Assembly: GCF_014202425.1 (NCBI RefSeq)
Contig: NZ_JACHGT010000013.1
Location: 1 to 64,000, forward strand
Direction of reading: 5' to 3'
DNA length: 64,000 bases
Source of the DNA: Phytomonospora endophytica
GTDB lineage: Bacteria > Actinomycetota > Actinomycetes > Mycobacteriales > Micromonosporaceae
Both the position numbers and the translations under genes were made by a program. The notes beneath the pieces are model-generated. The model was not told where the DNA came from and ran no database searches. It was given only the letters and a program-made list of their open reading frames with translations. Positions 44,855 through 54,486 of the stretch are shown here, in pieces. Each line of letters opens with the position of its first letter. Position 1 is the first letter of the stretch.

Positions 44855-45727
44855 ATGACCACCGAGTTCGGCACCACGCTGCGCCGCTGGCGCGACCGGC
44901 TCACCCCCGAGACGGTCGGCCTCTCGGCGGGCGGGCACCGGCGCGCGGCGGGCCTGCGACGCGAGGAGCTCGCGATGCTGTCGGGCATCTCCGCCGACTA
45001 CGTCACCCGCCTCGAACAGGGCCGCGCCGACAAGCCCTCCGGTCAGGTCGTCGAGGCCCTCGCGCGGGCCCTGCGCCTGTCCCATCCCGAGCGCGAGCAC
45101 CTCTTCCGCACCGCCGGTCTCGTCCCGCCCGGCCGGGGCACGGTCCCCGCCTATGTCACGCCGAGCGTGCAGCGGCTCCTCGACCGGCTCGTCGGCTCAC
45201 CCGTCGCGGTGTCCGACGCGGTCTGGAACCTGCTGCTGGCCAACCCGATGTACACCGCGCTCATGGGCGAGCAGCGCGGCCGGGAGCGCAACGGCGTGTG
45301 GCGGCACTTCCTCGGCCCGCCCGGCCGGGTGCGGCATTCGCCGCGCGAGGTCGAAGCGCTGGAGGCCCTCCAGGTCGGTGCCCTGCGCGCCGCCGCGACC
45401 CGCTACCCCGCCGACGAGTCCCTGCGACGCCTCATCGCGGAGCTGCGGACGGGCAGCCCGCGCTTCGCCGAACTGTGGGAGGCGGGCATCGTCGGCATCG
45501 ACGAGCCCTCGAAGAAGACGATCGACCACCCCGAGGTCGGCGAGTTGCGGCTCGACTGTGACGTGCTCAGCCCGGTCGGCTGCGACCTGCGGATCATCGT
45601 CTACACGGCCGAGCCGGGGACGCGCGACGCCGGCCGGCTCGCCGACCTGGCCGAGCTGGTCGGGGAGAGGTTGCGGCGTTCGGGGATCGCGATGGGGGTG
45701 GGTGCCGGCCCGCCCTATCCCGAATAG
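44855..45727 (+). CDS. XRE family regulator with MmyB-like ligand-binding domain
   Basis: A 290-residue regulator. The N-terminus has the XRE helix-turn-helix with HRRAAGLRREELAMLSGISADYVTRLEQGRADKPS. A C-terminal MmyB-like PAS-type domain (from about 105) has SVQRLLDRLVGSPVAVSD and a DVLSPVGCDLRIIVYTAEPG end. MmyB regulators are common next to SDR or methylase genes and may bind a lipid or small ligand; the target is plausibly the divergent SDR. Its 3' end overlaps the SARP gene's 3' end by 13 bases. Confidence 0.93.
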   Translation: MTTEFGTTLRRWRDRLTPETVGLSAGGHRRAAGLRREELAMLSGISADYVTRLEQGRADKPSGQVVEALARALRLSHPEREHLFRTAGLVPPGRGTVPAYVTPSVQRLLDRLVGSPVAVSDAVWNLLLANPMYTALMGEQRGRERNGVWRHFLGPPGRVRHSPREVEALEALQVGALRAAATRYPADESLRRLIAELRTGSPRFAELWEAGIVGIDEPSKKTIDHPEVGELRLDCDVLSPVGCDLRIIVYTAEPGTRDAGRLADLAELVGERLRRSGIAMGVGAGPPYPE

Positions 45728-48700
45728 ATCGACCGGGGCGCGCTCACCCAGGGTGCCCCCACCGCCCCCGCGGCCCGCTCGTCCTCCAGCGCGGCCAGCA
45801 CCGACGCCCGGTCCAGGCCCGTCGCCTCGTGGTAGGCGGCCGCGCACGTCTCGTCGGACAGGGACTGGTGGATCCGCACCGACGCGGGAGCCGCGTTGGG
45901 CTCGGTCGCCACGGTCGTCTCGTGCAGGACCTCGGCCGCGCCCAGCAGCCACGCCGCTCGCGGCCCGTCGCCGCTCCACAGCGCGACCGATGCCAGCCCG
46001 GCGACCGCGGCGGCCGCCAGCCCGTACTGCCGCAGCTCCAGCGCGAGCGCGTAGGTCTCCCGGTGCCACCGCACGGCACCGTCCAGATCCCCTTCGGCTT
46101 CGGCGATCCAGCCGAGCAGGCCCTTGACCTGCGCGTAGGTCTGGTTGGTCTGCATCCAGCCGGTCGGGCATTCGGCGAGCGCGGTCTCGGCGAGGCTGCG
46201 GGCGCGGGTGAGTTCGCCGGTGCGGAGGGCGAGTTGGGCGAGTCCCTGGTCGGCGAGGGCGATCTGTTCGCGGGCACCGGCGTGGCGGGCGAGTTCGCCG
46301 GTGCGGAGGAAGTCGGCGCGGGCGCCGTCGATGTCGTCGTTGCCGACACGGCGCTGGCCGCGGAGGAAGTACAGGTTGGCCTGGTCTTCGGCCGAGCCGA
46401 GTTCCTCGGCGAGGGCGATGCCTTCGGTGAGGTGGCGGGAGGCGTCGCGGTCGGGCCAGGTGCCGAGGAGGGACAGGGCGGTGACGATGCCCCAGCGGTC
46501 GCCGACGGCCCGGAAGCGGCGGAGGCATTCGGTGGCGGCGTCGCGGGTGCGCCGCTCGTCGCCGACGAGATTCCAGTACTGGAAGGCGATCCCGAGGTGT
46601 GCGACGGCGAGGACCCACGGATCGAGGGTGGGCATCCCGGTCAGATCGGTGACGAGCTTCTCGACGGGGGTCTCCTCCTCGTCGGGCGGTCCGGCGAACA
46701 CGGCCCACAGGATCATCAGGTAGGCGTGGTGGAAGGGCGGGTGGAAGGTCCCGGCGAGTTCGTGGACGGTGCGCATGTGCTCGGCGAGGTGGGGCGCGTC
46801 GGGTTCGTAGGTGGCGGCGGTGAGGACGGTGAGGACGTACTCCTCGACGAGTCCTTCCGGTGCGGCGGCGTCGATGCGGGCGAGGAGACCTTCGGCGTGG
46901 GCGATCGCGGAGGCGCGCAGGCCGCGCAGCCACCAGTACGGGACGAGGTAGGCGACGAGGCTCAGCGCCAGGGCGTGGTCGTGGTCGCGGGCCCAGCGCA
47001 GGGCGGCGTACAGGTTGTCGTGTTCGGTGGCGAGGCGGGCGATCCAGTCGAGCTGGGTGGCGTCGCGCAGGTGGGGTTCGGCCTCGGCGAGCAGGGCGTG
47101 GAAGTGGCGGGCGTGCGCGGCCTGCGGTTCGCCGTCCAGGTCGGACAGCCGCCCGGCGCAGAAGTGCCGGATCGTGGTGAGCATGCGGTACCGGTCGCCG
47201 TCGACGTCGAGCAGGGACTTGTCGGCGAGGTCGCCGAGCAGGTCGACGCATTCCACGATGGACAGTCCGCTCAGCTGTGCGGCGGATTCGAGGGTGAAGC
47301 CGCCGGCGAAGACCGAGACACGGACGGCGAGGTCGCGTTCGGCGGGGTCGAGCAGGTCCCAGCTCCAGGAGACGACGGCGTGCAGGGTCTGGTGGCGGGG
47401 TTCGGCGGCCCGGCTTCCCCGTGACAGCAAGCGAAAGCGGTCGTCGAGGTGCGCGGCGACGTCGGCGACGGGGATCGACCGCAGTCGCGCGGCGGCCAGT
47501 TCGATGGCGAGGGGGAGGCCGTCGAGGGCGTGGCAGATCGCGGCCACGTCGGCGATGTTGCCGGGGGTGAGTGCGAAGTCGTGGCGGGCGGCCTTGGCGC
47601 GGTCGGTGAACAGCGCGACGGCCGGATAGGCCGCCGTGTCCTCAATGGACAGTCCGCCGGGCGGGCCGGGGAGCGGTCCGACGGGGGCGAGGGCCTCACC
47701 GGTGATGCCGAGCGCCTCGCGGCTGGTGGCCAGGACACGCAGGCGCGGGCAGGAGCGCAGGAGGCGATCGGTGAAGCGGGCGGCGCCGTGGACGACGTGC
47801 TCGCAGTTGTCCAGGACGAGCAGGACGGGACGGTCGGCCAGGGCGGTCTCGATGCGGGTGAACAGCGAGTCGGCCGAGCCGCCGGCGACGGACTCACGCA
47901 TGCCGAGTGCGCCGAAGACCGCGTGCGAGACCTCCTCGCCGGGTTCGAGGCCGGCGAGTTCGACGAAGCAGACGTCGGCCGCCGACTGGCTCGCCTCGAC
48001 GGCCAGGCGGGTCTTCCCGGCGCCGCCGGGGCCGGTGAGGGTGACCAGGCGCGAGGTTTCGAGGAGCCTGGTGATGCGCTCCAGCTCCCGCGCGCGGCCG
48101 ACGAAGGAGGTCAGTTGCGCGGGCGGGCGGCGCGACGTCGGCGGCGTCTCGGTCCCCGCCGCCGGGCTGGGGGCGCCGCGCAGGATCGCGACGTGCACGG
48201 CCGCGAGCTCCGGTGAGGGGTCGGCGCCGAGGCGGTCGGCGAGGGTCTCGCGCGTCCGCTCGAAGACGGCGAGGGCCTCGGCCTGCTGCCCGTCGGCGTG
48301 GAGGGCGCGCATGAGCTGGCCGCCGAAGCGCTCCCGCAGGGGGTGCGCGGAGGTCAGCTCGCGCAGTTCGGCGACGAGCGCGCGCGGGTCGCCGCCGAGC
48401 TGGAGTTCGGCCTCGACGCGGTCCTCGGTGGCGGAGAGGCGCTGCTCGTCGAGGCGCACCGCCAGCGCGCGGGCGAAAGGCGCGTCGAGGTCGGCGAGGG
48501 CCGGGCCGCGCCACAGTGCTTCGGCCCGCCGCAGCAGATCCGCGGCGTCCGCGTAGTCCTGTGTGGACAGTGCGCGGGCTCCGCCGCGAGCGAGTTCGGC
48601 GAAGACGTGCGCGTCAACGGTGGACGGCTCGACGGCGAGCCGGTACCCGCCGGGCAGGAACTGCAGGAGACCGGTCGGGTCCGCGTCGCCGAAGGCCTTG

Positions 48701-48903
48701 CGCAGACGCGAGACCTGTGACTGGAGGGCGTTGGCGCTCCCGTCGCCGCCGTACATGGCGTCGATGAGCCGGTCGGCGGTGACGACACGGCCGACGTTGA
48801 GCGCGAGCAGCGCGAGCAGCGCACGCGAGCGGGGGCCGCCGATGCCGATGGGCTCGCCATCGGCGCCGGTGGCCTGGACGGGTCCGAGCAGGGTGATGCG
48901 CAC
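45715..48903 (-). CDS. AfsR/SARP-type regulator: BTAD, NB-ARC and TPR
   Basis: A 1062-residue regulator. N-terminal OmpR-like DNA-binding domain (MRITLLGPVQATG, residues 1-90), BTAD (about 95-240), NB-ARC with Walker A TGPGGAGKT at 290-298 and a LLVLDNCEHVV Walker B, then a long TPR region. Related to AfsR of Streptomyces, an antibiotic regulator. The GTG at 48903 fits the conserved VRITLLG start; upstream in-frame sequence is low quality. No biosynthetic gene cluster is adjacent. Confidence 0.93.
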   Translation of the reverse strand: MRITLLGPVQATGADGEPIGIGGPRSRALLALLALNVGRVVTADRLIDAMYGGDGSANALQSQVSRLRKAFGDADPTGLLQFLPGGYRLAVEPSTVDAHVFAELARGGARALSTQDYADAADLLRRAEALWRGPALADLDAPFARALAVRLDEQRLSATEDRVEAELQLGGDPRALVAELRELTSAHPLRERFGGQLMRALHADGQQAEALAVFERTRETLADRLGADPSPELAAVHVAILRGAPSPAAGTETPPTSRRPPAQLTSFVGRARELERITRLLETSRLVTLTGPGGAGKTRLAVEASQSAADVCFVELAGLEPGEEVSHAVFGALGMRESVAGGSADSLFTRIETALADRPVLLVLDNCEHVVHGAARFTDRLLRSCPRLRVLATSREALGITGEALAPVGPLPGPPGGLSIEDTAAYPAVALFTDRAKAARHDFALTPGNIADVAAICHALDGLPLAIELAAARLRSIPVADVAAHLDDRFRLLSRGSRAAEPRHQTLHAVVSWSWDLLDPAERDLAVRVSVFAGGFTLESAAQLSGLSIVECVDLLGDLADKSLLDVDGDRYRMLTTIRHFCAGRLSDLDGEPQAAHARHFHALLAEAEPHLRDATQLDWIARLATEHDNLYAALRWARDHDHALALSLVAYLVPYWWLRGLRASAIAHAEGLLARIDAAAPEGLVEEYVLTVLTAATYEPDAPHLAEHMRTVHELAGTFHPPFHHAYLMILWAVFAGPPDEEETPVEKLVTDLTGMPTLDPWVLAVAHLGIAFQYWNLVGDERRTRDAATECLRRFRAVGDRWGIVTALSLLGTWPDRDASRHLTEGIALAEELGSAEDQANLYFLRGQRRVGNDDIDGARADFLRTGELARHAGAREQIALADQGLAQLALRTGELTRARSLAETALAECPTGWMQTNQTYAQVKGLLGWIAEAEGDLDGAVRWHRETYALALELRQYGLAAAAVAGLASVALWSGDGPRAAWLLGAAEVLHETTVATEPNAAPASVRIHQSLSDETCAAAYHEATGLDRASVLAALEDERAAGAVGAPWVSAPRSIYSG

Positions 48904-49053
48904 GGGTCGATTCTTTCGCAGGGCCCCGGCGGGCGCAGGGGGGCTACCTCCCCGGCTGTCCCCCGACCCGCTCTCGCACGATGTCGGCGTGCCCGGGAGC
49001 CGCGCCCATGGGGAGGGCTCCCCCTTTCCCCACGCGTCCCAGCGTCCTAAAGT

Positions 49054-49067
49054 ACTAGGCAACTAGT
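49054..49067. promoter_or_regulatory. Candidate YtrA-type operator
   Basis: ACTAG-GCAA-CTAGT, a perfect 5-bp arm palindrome at 49054-49067, 15 bases before the GntR start and AT-rich in a GC-rich setting. It overlaps where the promoter of the GntR-ABC operon should be. Confidence 0.6.
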
Positions 49068-49082
49068 TAAACGGAGGAACGA

Positions 49083-49475
49083 GTGATCGAGTTCCACCTC
49101 AGCAGTCGGTCCGGCCTGTCCCCCTACCAGCAGCTCGTCCAGCAAGTCCGCCACGCCCTGCGTCTCGGAGTCCTCGCCATCGGCGACCGGCTCCCGACCG
49201 TCAAGGAGGTCTCCCAGCAACTCGCCATCAACCCCAACACCGTCTTGAAGGCCTACCGCGAGCTTGAGTACGACGGCCTCATCGCCGCCAGACCCGGCGT
49301 CGGCACCTTCGTCACCCACACCCTCGCCGACGGCTCGCTCGCCTCGCTCGGTCCCCTGCGCAAGGACCTCCAGCGGTGGCTGACCAAGGCACGTCTCGCC
49401 GGCCTCGACGAAGAGAGCATCGAGGCCCTGTTCATCACCACCTTTCGCGGCAATGCAGGAGAGGAAATAGCGTGA
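49083..49475 (+). CDS. GntR family regulator, YtrA type
   Basis: A 130-residue regulator: winged helix with SPYQQLVQQVRHALRLG and LPTVKEVSQQLAINPNTVLKAYRELEYDGLIAARPGVGTFV, followed by a short tail. The short effector part is the mark of the YtrA subgroup, which controls ABC genes in the same operon. GTG at 49083 with a GGAGG site. The ABC ATPase gene starts within 4 bases of its stop. Confidence 0.93.
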   Translation: MIEFHLSSRSGLSPYQQLVQQVRHALRLGVLAIGDRLPTVKEVSQQLAINPNTVLKAYRELEYDGLIAARPGVGTFVTHTLADGSLASLGPLRKDLQRWLTKARLAGLDEESIEALFITTFRGNAGEEIA

Positions 49476-50362
49476 GCACCGTTCTACGAGCACGCGCGCT
49501 CGGCAAGAAGTACAAGCAACGCTGGGCCCTACAGAACTGCAACCTCAACGTCCCGTCCGGCCGCGTCGTCGGCCTCGTCGGGCCCAACGGCGCCGGTAAG
49601 TCCACATTGCTCAACCTCGCCTCGGGCATGCTCGCGCCGACCGCCGGGACCATCGAGGTCTGCGGTGGCCGACCGGCCGCCGACGTGAACCAGCTGACCA
49701 AGGTCGGTTTCGTCGCCCAGGACGCGCCCGTCTACTCAGGACTGAGCGTCCGCGACCACCTCGACCTCGGCCGCCACCTCAACCCCGCCTGGAACGACGA
49801 GGTCGCCCAAGACCGCATCCGCCGCCTCGGGCTCGACCCGAAACAGCGCGCCGGGAAGCTGTCCGGCGGGCAGCGCGCACAACTCGCGCTGACCCTCGGT
49901 ATCGCCAAGCAGCCCGAACTGCTCATCCTCGACGAACCCGTCGCGGCCCTGGACCCCCTGGCACGCCGGGAGTTCATGCAGAGCCTCATGGAGTCGGTCG
50001 CCGAGCAGGAGATGAGCGTCATCCTCTCCTCGCACCTCGTCTCCGACATCGAGCGGACCTGCGACTACCTCATCGTCCTGGTCGACTCGCGCGTGCAGGT
50101 CGCCGGCGACCTCGACGAACTGCTCGCCGCCCACTACCGGCTCGTCGGCCCCCGCCGCGAGACCGACACGCTGCCGTCGGACCAGCAGATCATCAGCGAA
50201 AGCCACACCGACAAGCAGTCCACGTACCTGGTCCGCACCGCATCGCCGATCCACGATCCATCGTGGACGGTCAGTCAGCTCAGCCTCGAAGACCTCGTCC
50301 TCGCCTACATGCACGGCGCGGCGACCACTCACGAACGCCCCCAGCTGGAGGTGCTGCGATGA
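49472..50362 (+). CDS. ABC transporter ATP-binding protein (YtrB-like)
   Basis: A 296-residue ATPase: Walker A GPNGAGKST at 37-45, signature KLSGGQRAQL, Walker B LLILDEPVAALDP, and H-loop in SSHLVSDIE. GTG at 49472 overlaps the GntR stop (GTGA). Its stop overlaps the permease ATG (ATGA). Likely exports an antibiotic or peptide under control of the YtrA-type repressor. Confidence 0.93.
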   Translation: MSTVLRARALGKKYKQRWALQNCNLNVPSGRVVGLVGPNGAGKSTLLNLASGMLAPTAGTIEVCGGRPAADVNQLTKVGFVAQDAPVYSGLSVRDHLDLGRHLNPAWNDEVAQDRIRRLGLDPKQRAGKLSGGQRAQLALTLGIAKQPELLILDEPVAALDPLARREFMQSLMESVAEQEMSVILSSHLVSDIERTCDYLIVLVDSRVQVAGDLDELLAAHYRLVGPRRETDTLPSDQQIISESHTDKQSTYLVRTASPIHDPSWTVSQLSLEDLVLAYMHGAATTHERPQLEVLR

Positions 50363-51393
50363 TCCGTCTCACCTGGCGCCAGTTCCGCGGCGCCGCACTG
50401 CTCACCTTCGCCGGACTCGCCCTCCTCGGCATCGCGCTCGGCCTGACCGGAGCCGGACTCGCCGACGACTACGCCGACGGCCTCGCCGCCGCCGGTGGCA
50501 ACTGCAACAGCCCGTTCAGCTCGTGCAACGACTTCATCCAGAACTTCGCCCAGGACAACCAGTACGGCTTCCTCGGCACGATGCTCCTGCTCCTGCTGCT
50601 GCCGGCCCTGATCGGGCTCTTCTGGGGAGCGCCGCTGATCACCCGCGAGCTGGAATCGCGGACGCTGTGGCTGATCTGGAACCAGAGCATCACCCGCAAG
50701 CGCTGGCTCACCGTGAAACTGGTCGTCGTCGGCCTCGCGTCGATGCTCGCCGCCGGGGCCGCCGCGGCGATCGTCAACTGGTGGGCCACACCCGTCGACA
50801 AGGCATCGGCGCTCGACTGGCCGCGCATGGCGCCGTTGCTGTTCCCGACCCGCGGCATCGTCGTCATCGGCTACGCCGCCTTCGCCTTCGCCCTCGGCGT
50901 CACCATCGGCATGCTCGTCAAGAAGACCCTCCCCGCGATGGCGATCACCCTGCTCATCTTCGCGGCGGTCCAGGTCGCGATGCCGATCCTGGTGCGCCCG
51001 AACCTGGCGACACCGGTCACCGAGACGCTGACGTACACATCGGACAACCTCGACGACGTCTCCCTGAGCGGCGACGGGACCATTCACCTGTCGGCGAAAC
51101 TCCCCGAGACCGGCTCGTGGATCCTGTCGAACCAGACCGTTGACAGCGCGGGAAACCCGGCAGGTGAGTTCATCACCCTCCCCGCCGACATCATGGCCGG
51201 GCCGTGCTCCCGCGAGAAGACCATGGAGGAATGCGTCGCCGCGGTCAGCGCGCTGGGGTACAAGCAAGAGCTGGTGTATCAGCCTATCGGGCGCTTCTGG
51301 CCCTTCCAGTGGGCCGAACTCGGGATCTACCTGGGGCTGGCGGCGGGACTGTCGGGGTTCTGCTTCTGGTGGGTGCGCAAGCGCATCGTGTGA
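50359..51393 (+). CDS. ABC transporter permease (YtrC/D-like)
   Basis: A 344-residue membrane protein with six segments, and a large extracytoplasmic loop between the last two helices (about 215-310) with paired cysteines. ITRELESRTLWLIWNQSITRKRWL is the ABC-2 coupling region. Start overlaps the ATPase stop (ATGA); a terminator follows. Confidence 0.92.
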   Translation: MIRLTWRQFRGAALLTFAGLALLGIALGLTGAGLADDYADGLAAAGGNCNSPFSSCNDFIQNFAQDNQYGFLGTMLLLLLLPALIGLFWGAPLITRELESRTLWLIWNQSITRKRWLTVKLVVVGLASMLAAGAAAAIVNWWATPVDKASALDWPRMAPLLFPTRGIVVIGYAAFAFALGVTIGMLVKKTLPAMAITLLIFAAVQVAMPILVRPNLATPVTETLTYTSDNLDDVSLSGDGTIHLSAKLPETGSWILSNQTVDSAGNPAGEFITLPADIMAGPCSREKTMEECVAAVSALGYKQELVYQPIGRFWPFQWAELGIYLGLAAGLSGFCFWWVRKRIV

Positions 51394-51397
51394 GGAC

Positions 51398-51428
51398 TGC
51401 GCGGGAGGCCGTCTCGGCCTCCCGCGCA
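51398..51428 (+). terminator. Terminator of the GntR-ABC operon
   Basis: Perfect 13-bp stem (51398-51410 with 51416-51428), 4 bases after the permease stop. Confidence 0.85.
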
Positions 51429-51469
51429 AAGCACTGGCGCTACCGCCGCGTAACCATCACCATCGGTAC

Positions 51470-52054
51470 ATGCGGATCGAGTTCCAACCGGCCGCTAGAG
51501 GCGGCACACGCACTGTCCTGCACCGCGCCGACGGCGTCGTGCTCGAAATGGGCTCCCACGACCGGAAGTGGCGCGTCCCCCACGACCTGGCCCACGCCGT
51601 GACCGAACGCGAACTGTCCCTCCACAGTGGACTGTTCGGGTGCGTCGCGGCGGGCGCGGTCTTCGACACCATGAGCGTCGTCTCGGGATCGCCCCGGCAC
51701 GACGCGGCCGCGCGCAGCGAGCGGATCCTCAAGGCGCACGGACACGCGCTCTCCGTCGCCGAAGCCCTCGCGGGCGTCGTGCACGAGTTCGCCGAGAGCG
51801 GCGACCCGGCCGACCCGACCGCCGCCGCGCGAGAAGCGTGGGGCGTCGTCGAACAGGAGCGGTTCCCCTACGAGGACGGCGGAGTGGGACGCGCCGTCGA
51901 GACGCTGCGGGAACTGGCCGCCGACTGGGCACTGCTGTTGCCGGGACGCTCGATCGAGCTGAACTGGCCGGCCGGACTCGTCGCCGAGGTCCCGGCGGCG
52001 CCGCAGCACCGCGAGGCGCGGTCCAGCCGAAGGGATCGGGGCAGGCGCAGGTAG
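51470..52054 (+). CDS. Hypothetical soluble protein
   Basis: A 194-residue, mostly acidic protein with a basic C-terminal tail (REARSSRRDRGRRR). Contains VVLEMGSHDRKWRVPHDLAHAVTERELSL, which suggests the family of unnamed actinomycete proteins with a conserved H-D-L-A-H element; metal binding is possible. No known domain. ATG at 51470 has no strong ribosome site. Confidence 0.6.
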   Translation: MRIEFQPAARGGTRTVLHRADGVVLEMGSHDRKWRVPHDLAHAVTERELSLHSGLFGCVAAGAVFDTMSVVSGSPRHDAAARSERILKAHGHALSVAEALAGVVHEFAESGDPADPTAAAREAWGVVEQERFPYEDGGVGRAVETLRELAADWALLLPGRSIELNWPAGLVAEVPAAPQHREARSSRRDRGRRR

Positions 52055-52136
52055 CGCGTCCGTCCGTCATCCATTGTGGACGTGGCATCGTACCGTGACG
52101 GTCGGCGATGACGTGCCCACGCGCTTGGAGGCGGCA

Positions 52137-52511
52137 ATGCCCGACGCACCTTCCCGGATCGGCGATCCCGAACGCGACCACGCCCGGCTCGTCCTCGACG
52201 AGGCCCACCGCCGGGGATACATCGACGACAACGAGTACATCCTGCGCCGGGGGCTGCTCGACGTCGCCGTGTGGGACGTCGACCTCGCCGACATCGTCGG
52301 CGACCTGTGGAGGGTGCACGAACTGCTGGCACCCGCGCCGATGGTGTACGTGGCGCCGCCGCAGGTGATCGACCACCGGCTGCGCGTGTCGGGTCAGCGG
52401 CCGGTGTCGCACAAGATCATGGACGGTGTTGGTGCGATCCGGGCCCTGATCGGGCTGACGTTCCTGGGGATGCTGATCTGGCTGTGCGTGGCGGCGATCA
52501 ACGACTTTTAG
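52137..52511 (+). CDS. DUF1707 (SHOCT-like) domain membrane protein
   Basis: A 124-residue protein: DUF1707 core RIGDPERDHARLVLDEAHRRGYIDDNEYILRRGLLDVA near the N-terminus, a linker, and a C-terminal membrane segment (GLTFLGMLIWLCVAAI). The ATG at 52137 follows GGAG. Function unknown; the domain is common in actinomycete envelope proteins. A truncated histidine phosphatase begins right after its stop. Confidence 0.85.
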   Translation: MPDAPSRIGDPERDHARLVLDEAHRRGYIDDNEYILRRGLLDVAVWDVDLADIVGDLWRVHELLAPAPMVYVAPPQVIDHRLRVSGQRPVSHKIMDGVGAIRALIGLTFLGMLIWLCVAAINDF

Positions 52512-52515
52512 GGAC

Positions 52516-53139
52516 GTGGCCTGCGGCCGGCTGCACGGCCGCCTCTCGGCGCAGGGACACCGCGAAGCCCGTGAACTCGGCGAGCGTCGCCGCGGCCAGG
52601 ACATCGCGGCCGTCTTCAGCTCGGACCTGTACCGCTCCGTGCAGACCGCCCGGATCGCCTTCCCCGACGGTCGGCCGCCGATTCACCAGGACGCCCGACT
52701 GCGCGAGTGCGACTACGGCAGCTTCAACGGCCGCCCGGCTCGGCTCGTCGCCGCCAGGCGCTCCCGGCACCTTGATGATCCGTTCCCCGGCGGCCAGAGC
52801 TACCGGCAGGTTCTCGCCGCCACCGACGCGTTCCTTCGAGACCTGGCCCGGGACTGGGACGGCGGGCGGATCCTGCTCATCGCCCACACGGCCAACCTTT
52901 GGGCGCTGGAAAGCCTGCTCGCCGGGGCCTCCCTGGAGGAGCGGCTCAAGGCCCCGTTCGTCTGGCAGGCGGGCTGGTACTACACGCTGCCCTCGAACTG
53001 GGGCGGCCATCCCGGCGACGCGGCTTCGTCCACAAGCGGCGGGTTATCCAGCGCGAACGCCCGAGCCCCTACGCCGGCGCCGGTTTCGCCACGTCTTCAC
53101 CGTCGTCCCCGTCCCCGTCCTCCCCGGGCGGCGGCGTAG
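52516..53139 (+). pseudogene. Truncated histidine phosphatase gene
   Basis: The frame from 52516 encodes most of a phosphoglycerate-mutase-like phosphatase: ACGRLHGRLSAQGHREARELGERR, FSSDLYRSVQTARIAF, LRECDYGSFNGRP and LLIAHTANLWALESLL. The catalytic histidine that normally lies in an N-terminal RHG motif, about 15 residues before this start, is missing, so it should be inactive. The conserved part ends near 53000; the remaining frame is Pro/Arg-rich. The junction lies 4 bases after the DUF1707 stop, which suggests a deletion. Confidence 0.75.
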
Positions 53140-54382
53140 GCCGTGCGCGGATCAGGTGCCGGACCCCCGTGTTCGCCATCGCCACGAGCGGGACCGCGAT
53201 GAGCGCGCCGATGATTCCGGCGAGCACGAGTCCGGCGCCGATCGCGAGGATCACCGCGAGGGGGTGCACCGACACCGCCCTGCCCAGCAGCAGCGGCTGC
53301 AGGAGGTGGCTCTCGACCTGCTGCACGACGATCACGATCCCGAACACGATCAGCGCGGTCACCCAGCCGTCGGCGACGAGCGCGACGAGCACGGCCACGG
53401 CGCCGGAGAAGGTCGCGCCGACGATCGGGATGAACGCGGTGAGGAACACCAGCGCGGCCAGTGGGATCGCCAGGGGGATCTTCATGATGACCAGGCCGAG
53501 CCCGATGCCGACGGCGTCGATGAACGCCACCAGGATCGTCGCCCTCGTGTACGACACCAGCGTCCGCCAGGACGCGCGGCCCGCCGAACGGAAGGTCTCG
53601 CGGCTGTCGGCGGGGAGGGGCGCGGTCACGAAACGCCAGATCCGGTCGCCGTCGCGGATGAAGAAGAAGGTCGAGAACAGCACCAGGAACAGTCCGGTGA
53701 GGATGTCGAGGGCGACGCCGACGCCCGCGCCGGCGGTCTCCACGGCGGTGCCTGCGGCGGTGTCCTTGTTCGCCGCGAACCAGTTGCCGACCATCGTGTT
53801 GACCTCGGCGAAGAAGTCGGCGATCTGCTTGTCGGTCAGGTGCAGCGGACCCTTCTCGGCCCAGTCCTGGATCTGGCCGATACCGGTCTCGACGTTCTTG
53901 ACCAGGTCGGGCACGCCGTCGACGAACTCCGAGATCACGCCCGTGAGGATCCCCGCGACGGCGGCGAGCCCGGCGACGAGGACGAGCCCGGCGGCCAGTG
54001 AACGCGGGACGTGCCAGCGCACGAGCAGCGCCGAGAACGGCTGGAGGATCGCGCTCAGCAGCAGCGAGATCAGTACGGGGATGACGACGATGGCGAGCAT
54101 GTCGGCGAGGTAGAGGAACGCCAGCACGACGACCGCGACGGCGATGATCCGCCACGCCCAGGCGCCGGCGACGCGCATGCCCTGGGGTACGAGGTCGAGT
54201 TCGGAGATCGGGCGGTCGCCGGGGGGCGGGTCGGGCTCGGAGGCCGCGGACTCGATGGCGAGGGTCAGTTCGGACTCCTCGTTGCGTCGGCGCGCGCGCT
54301 CGATCTGCTCGACGTAGGGGTTCTCGCGCAGGGCGGTCCAGGCCTTGCGGGCCCTCTCGGCGGCCCGTTTGAATCGACTCAC
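53069..54382 (-). CDS. AI-2E family transporter
   Basis: A 437-residue membrane protein with about eight helices and the AI-2E (TqsA/YdiK) order: N-terminal pair VVVLAFLYLADMLAIVVIPVLISLLLSAILQPFS-like region, a long extracytoplasmic part, and the C-terminal FIDAVGIGLGLVIMKIPLAIPLA and QQVESHLLQPLLLGRAVSVHPL signature. Function: export of a small molecule or Na+/H+ antiport. A cytoplasmic N-terminus of ~70 residues is acidic. GTG at 54382 with GGAGGTGAC upstream. Confidence 0.93.
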   Translation of the reverse strand: MSRFKRAAERARKAWTALRENPYVEQIERARRRNEESELTLAIESAASEPDPPPGDRPISELDLVPQGMRVAGAWAWRIIAVAVVVLAFLYLADMLAIVVIPVLISLLLSAILQPFSALLVRWHVPRSLAAGLVLVAGLAAVAGILTGVISEFVDGVPDLVKNVETGIGQIQDWAEKGPLHLTDKQIADFFAEVNTMVGNWFAANKDTAAGTAVETAGAGVGVALDILTGLFLVLFSTFFFIRDGDRIWRFVTAPLPADSRETFRSAGRASWRTLVSYTRATILVAFIDAVGIGLGLVIMKIPLAIPLAALVFLTAFIPIVGATFSGAVAVLVALVADGWVTALIVFGIVIVVQQVESHLLQPLLLGRAVSVHPLAVILAIGAGLVLAGIIGALIAVPLVAMANTGVRHLIRARPTPPPGEDGDGDDGEDVAKPAPA

Positions 54383-54472
54383 CGTCACCTCCGCCAGCCG
54401 GTCGTCGTGCAGAAGCCTACTTGCCGTGTGCTTCCGGGAGGCTCGGCTCGGGGGCGCTCGGCGCGGCTCGGG

Positions 54473-54478
54473 TAGGTT
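54473..54478 (+). promoter_or_regulatory. Candidate -10 for the GroES-like gene, leaderless
   Basis: TAGGTT lies 8 bases before the GTG start at 54487, with no ribosome site between. This spacing suggests transcription starting at the codon. Confidence 0.4.
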
Positions 54479-54486
54479 AGGCGATC

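Noticed and set aside
45715-45727. Possible frameshift joining the XRE and SARP genes
   Set aside because: They are on opposite strands; this is an ordinary 13-base tail-to-tail overlap.
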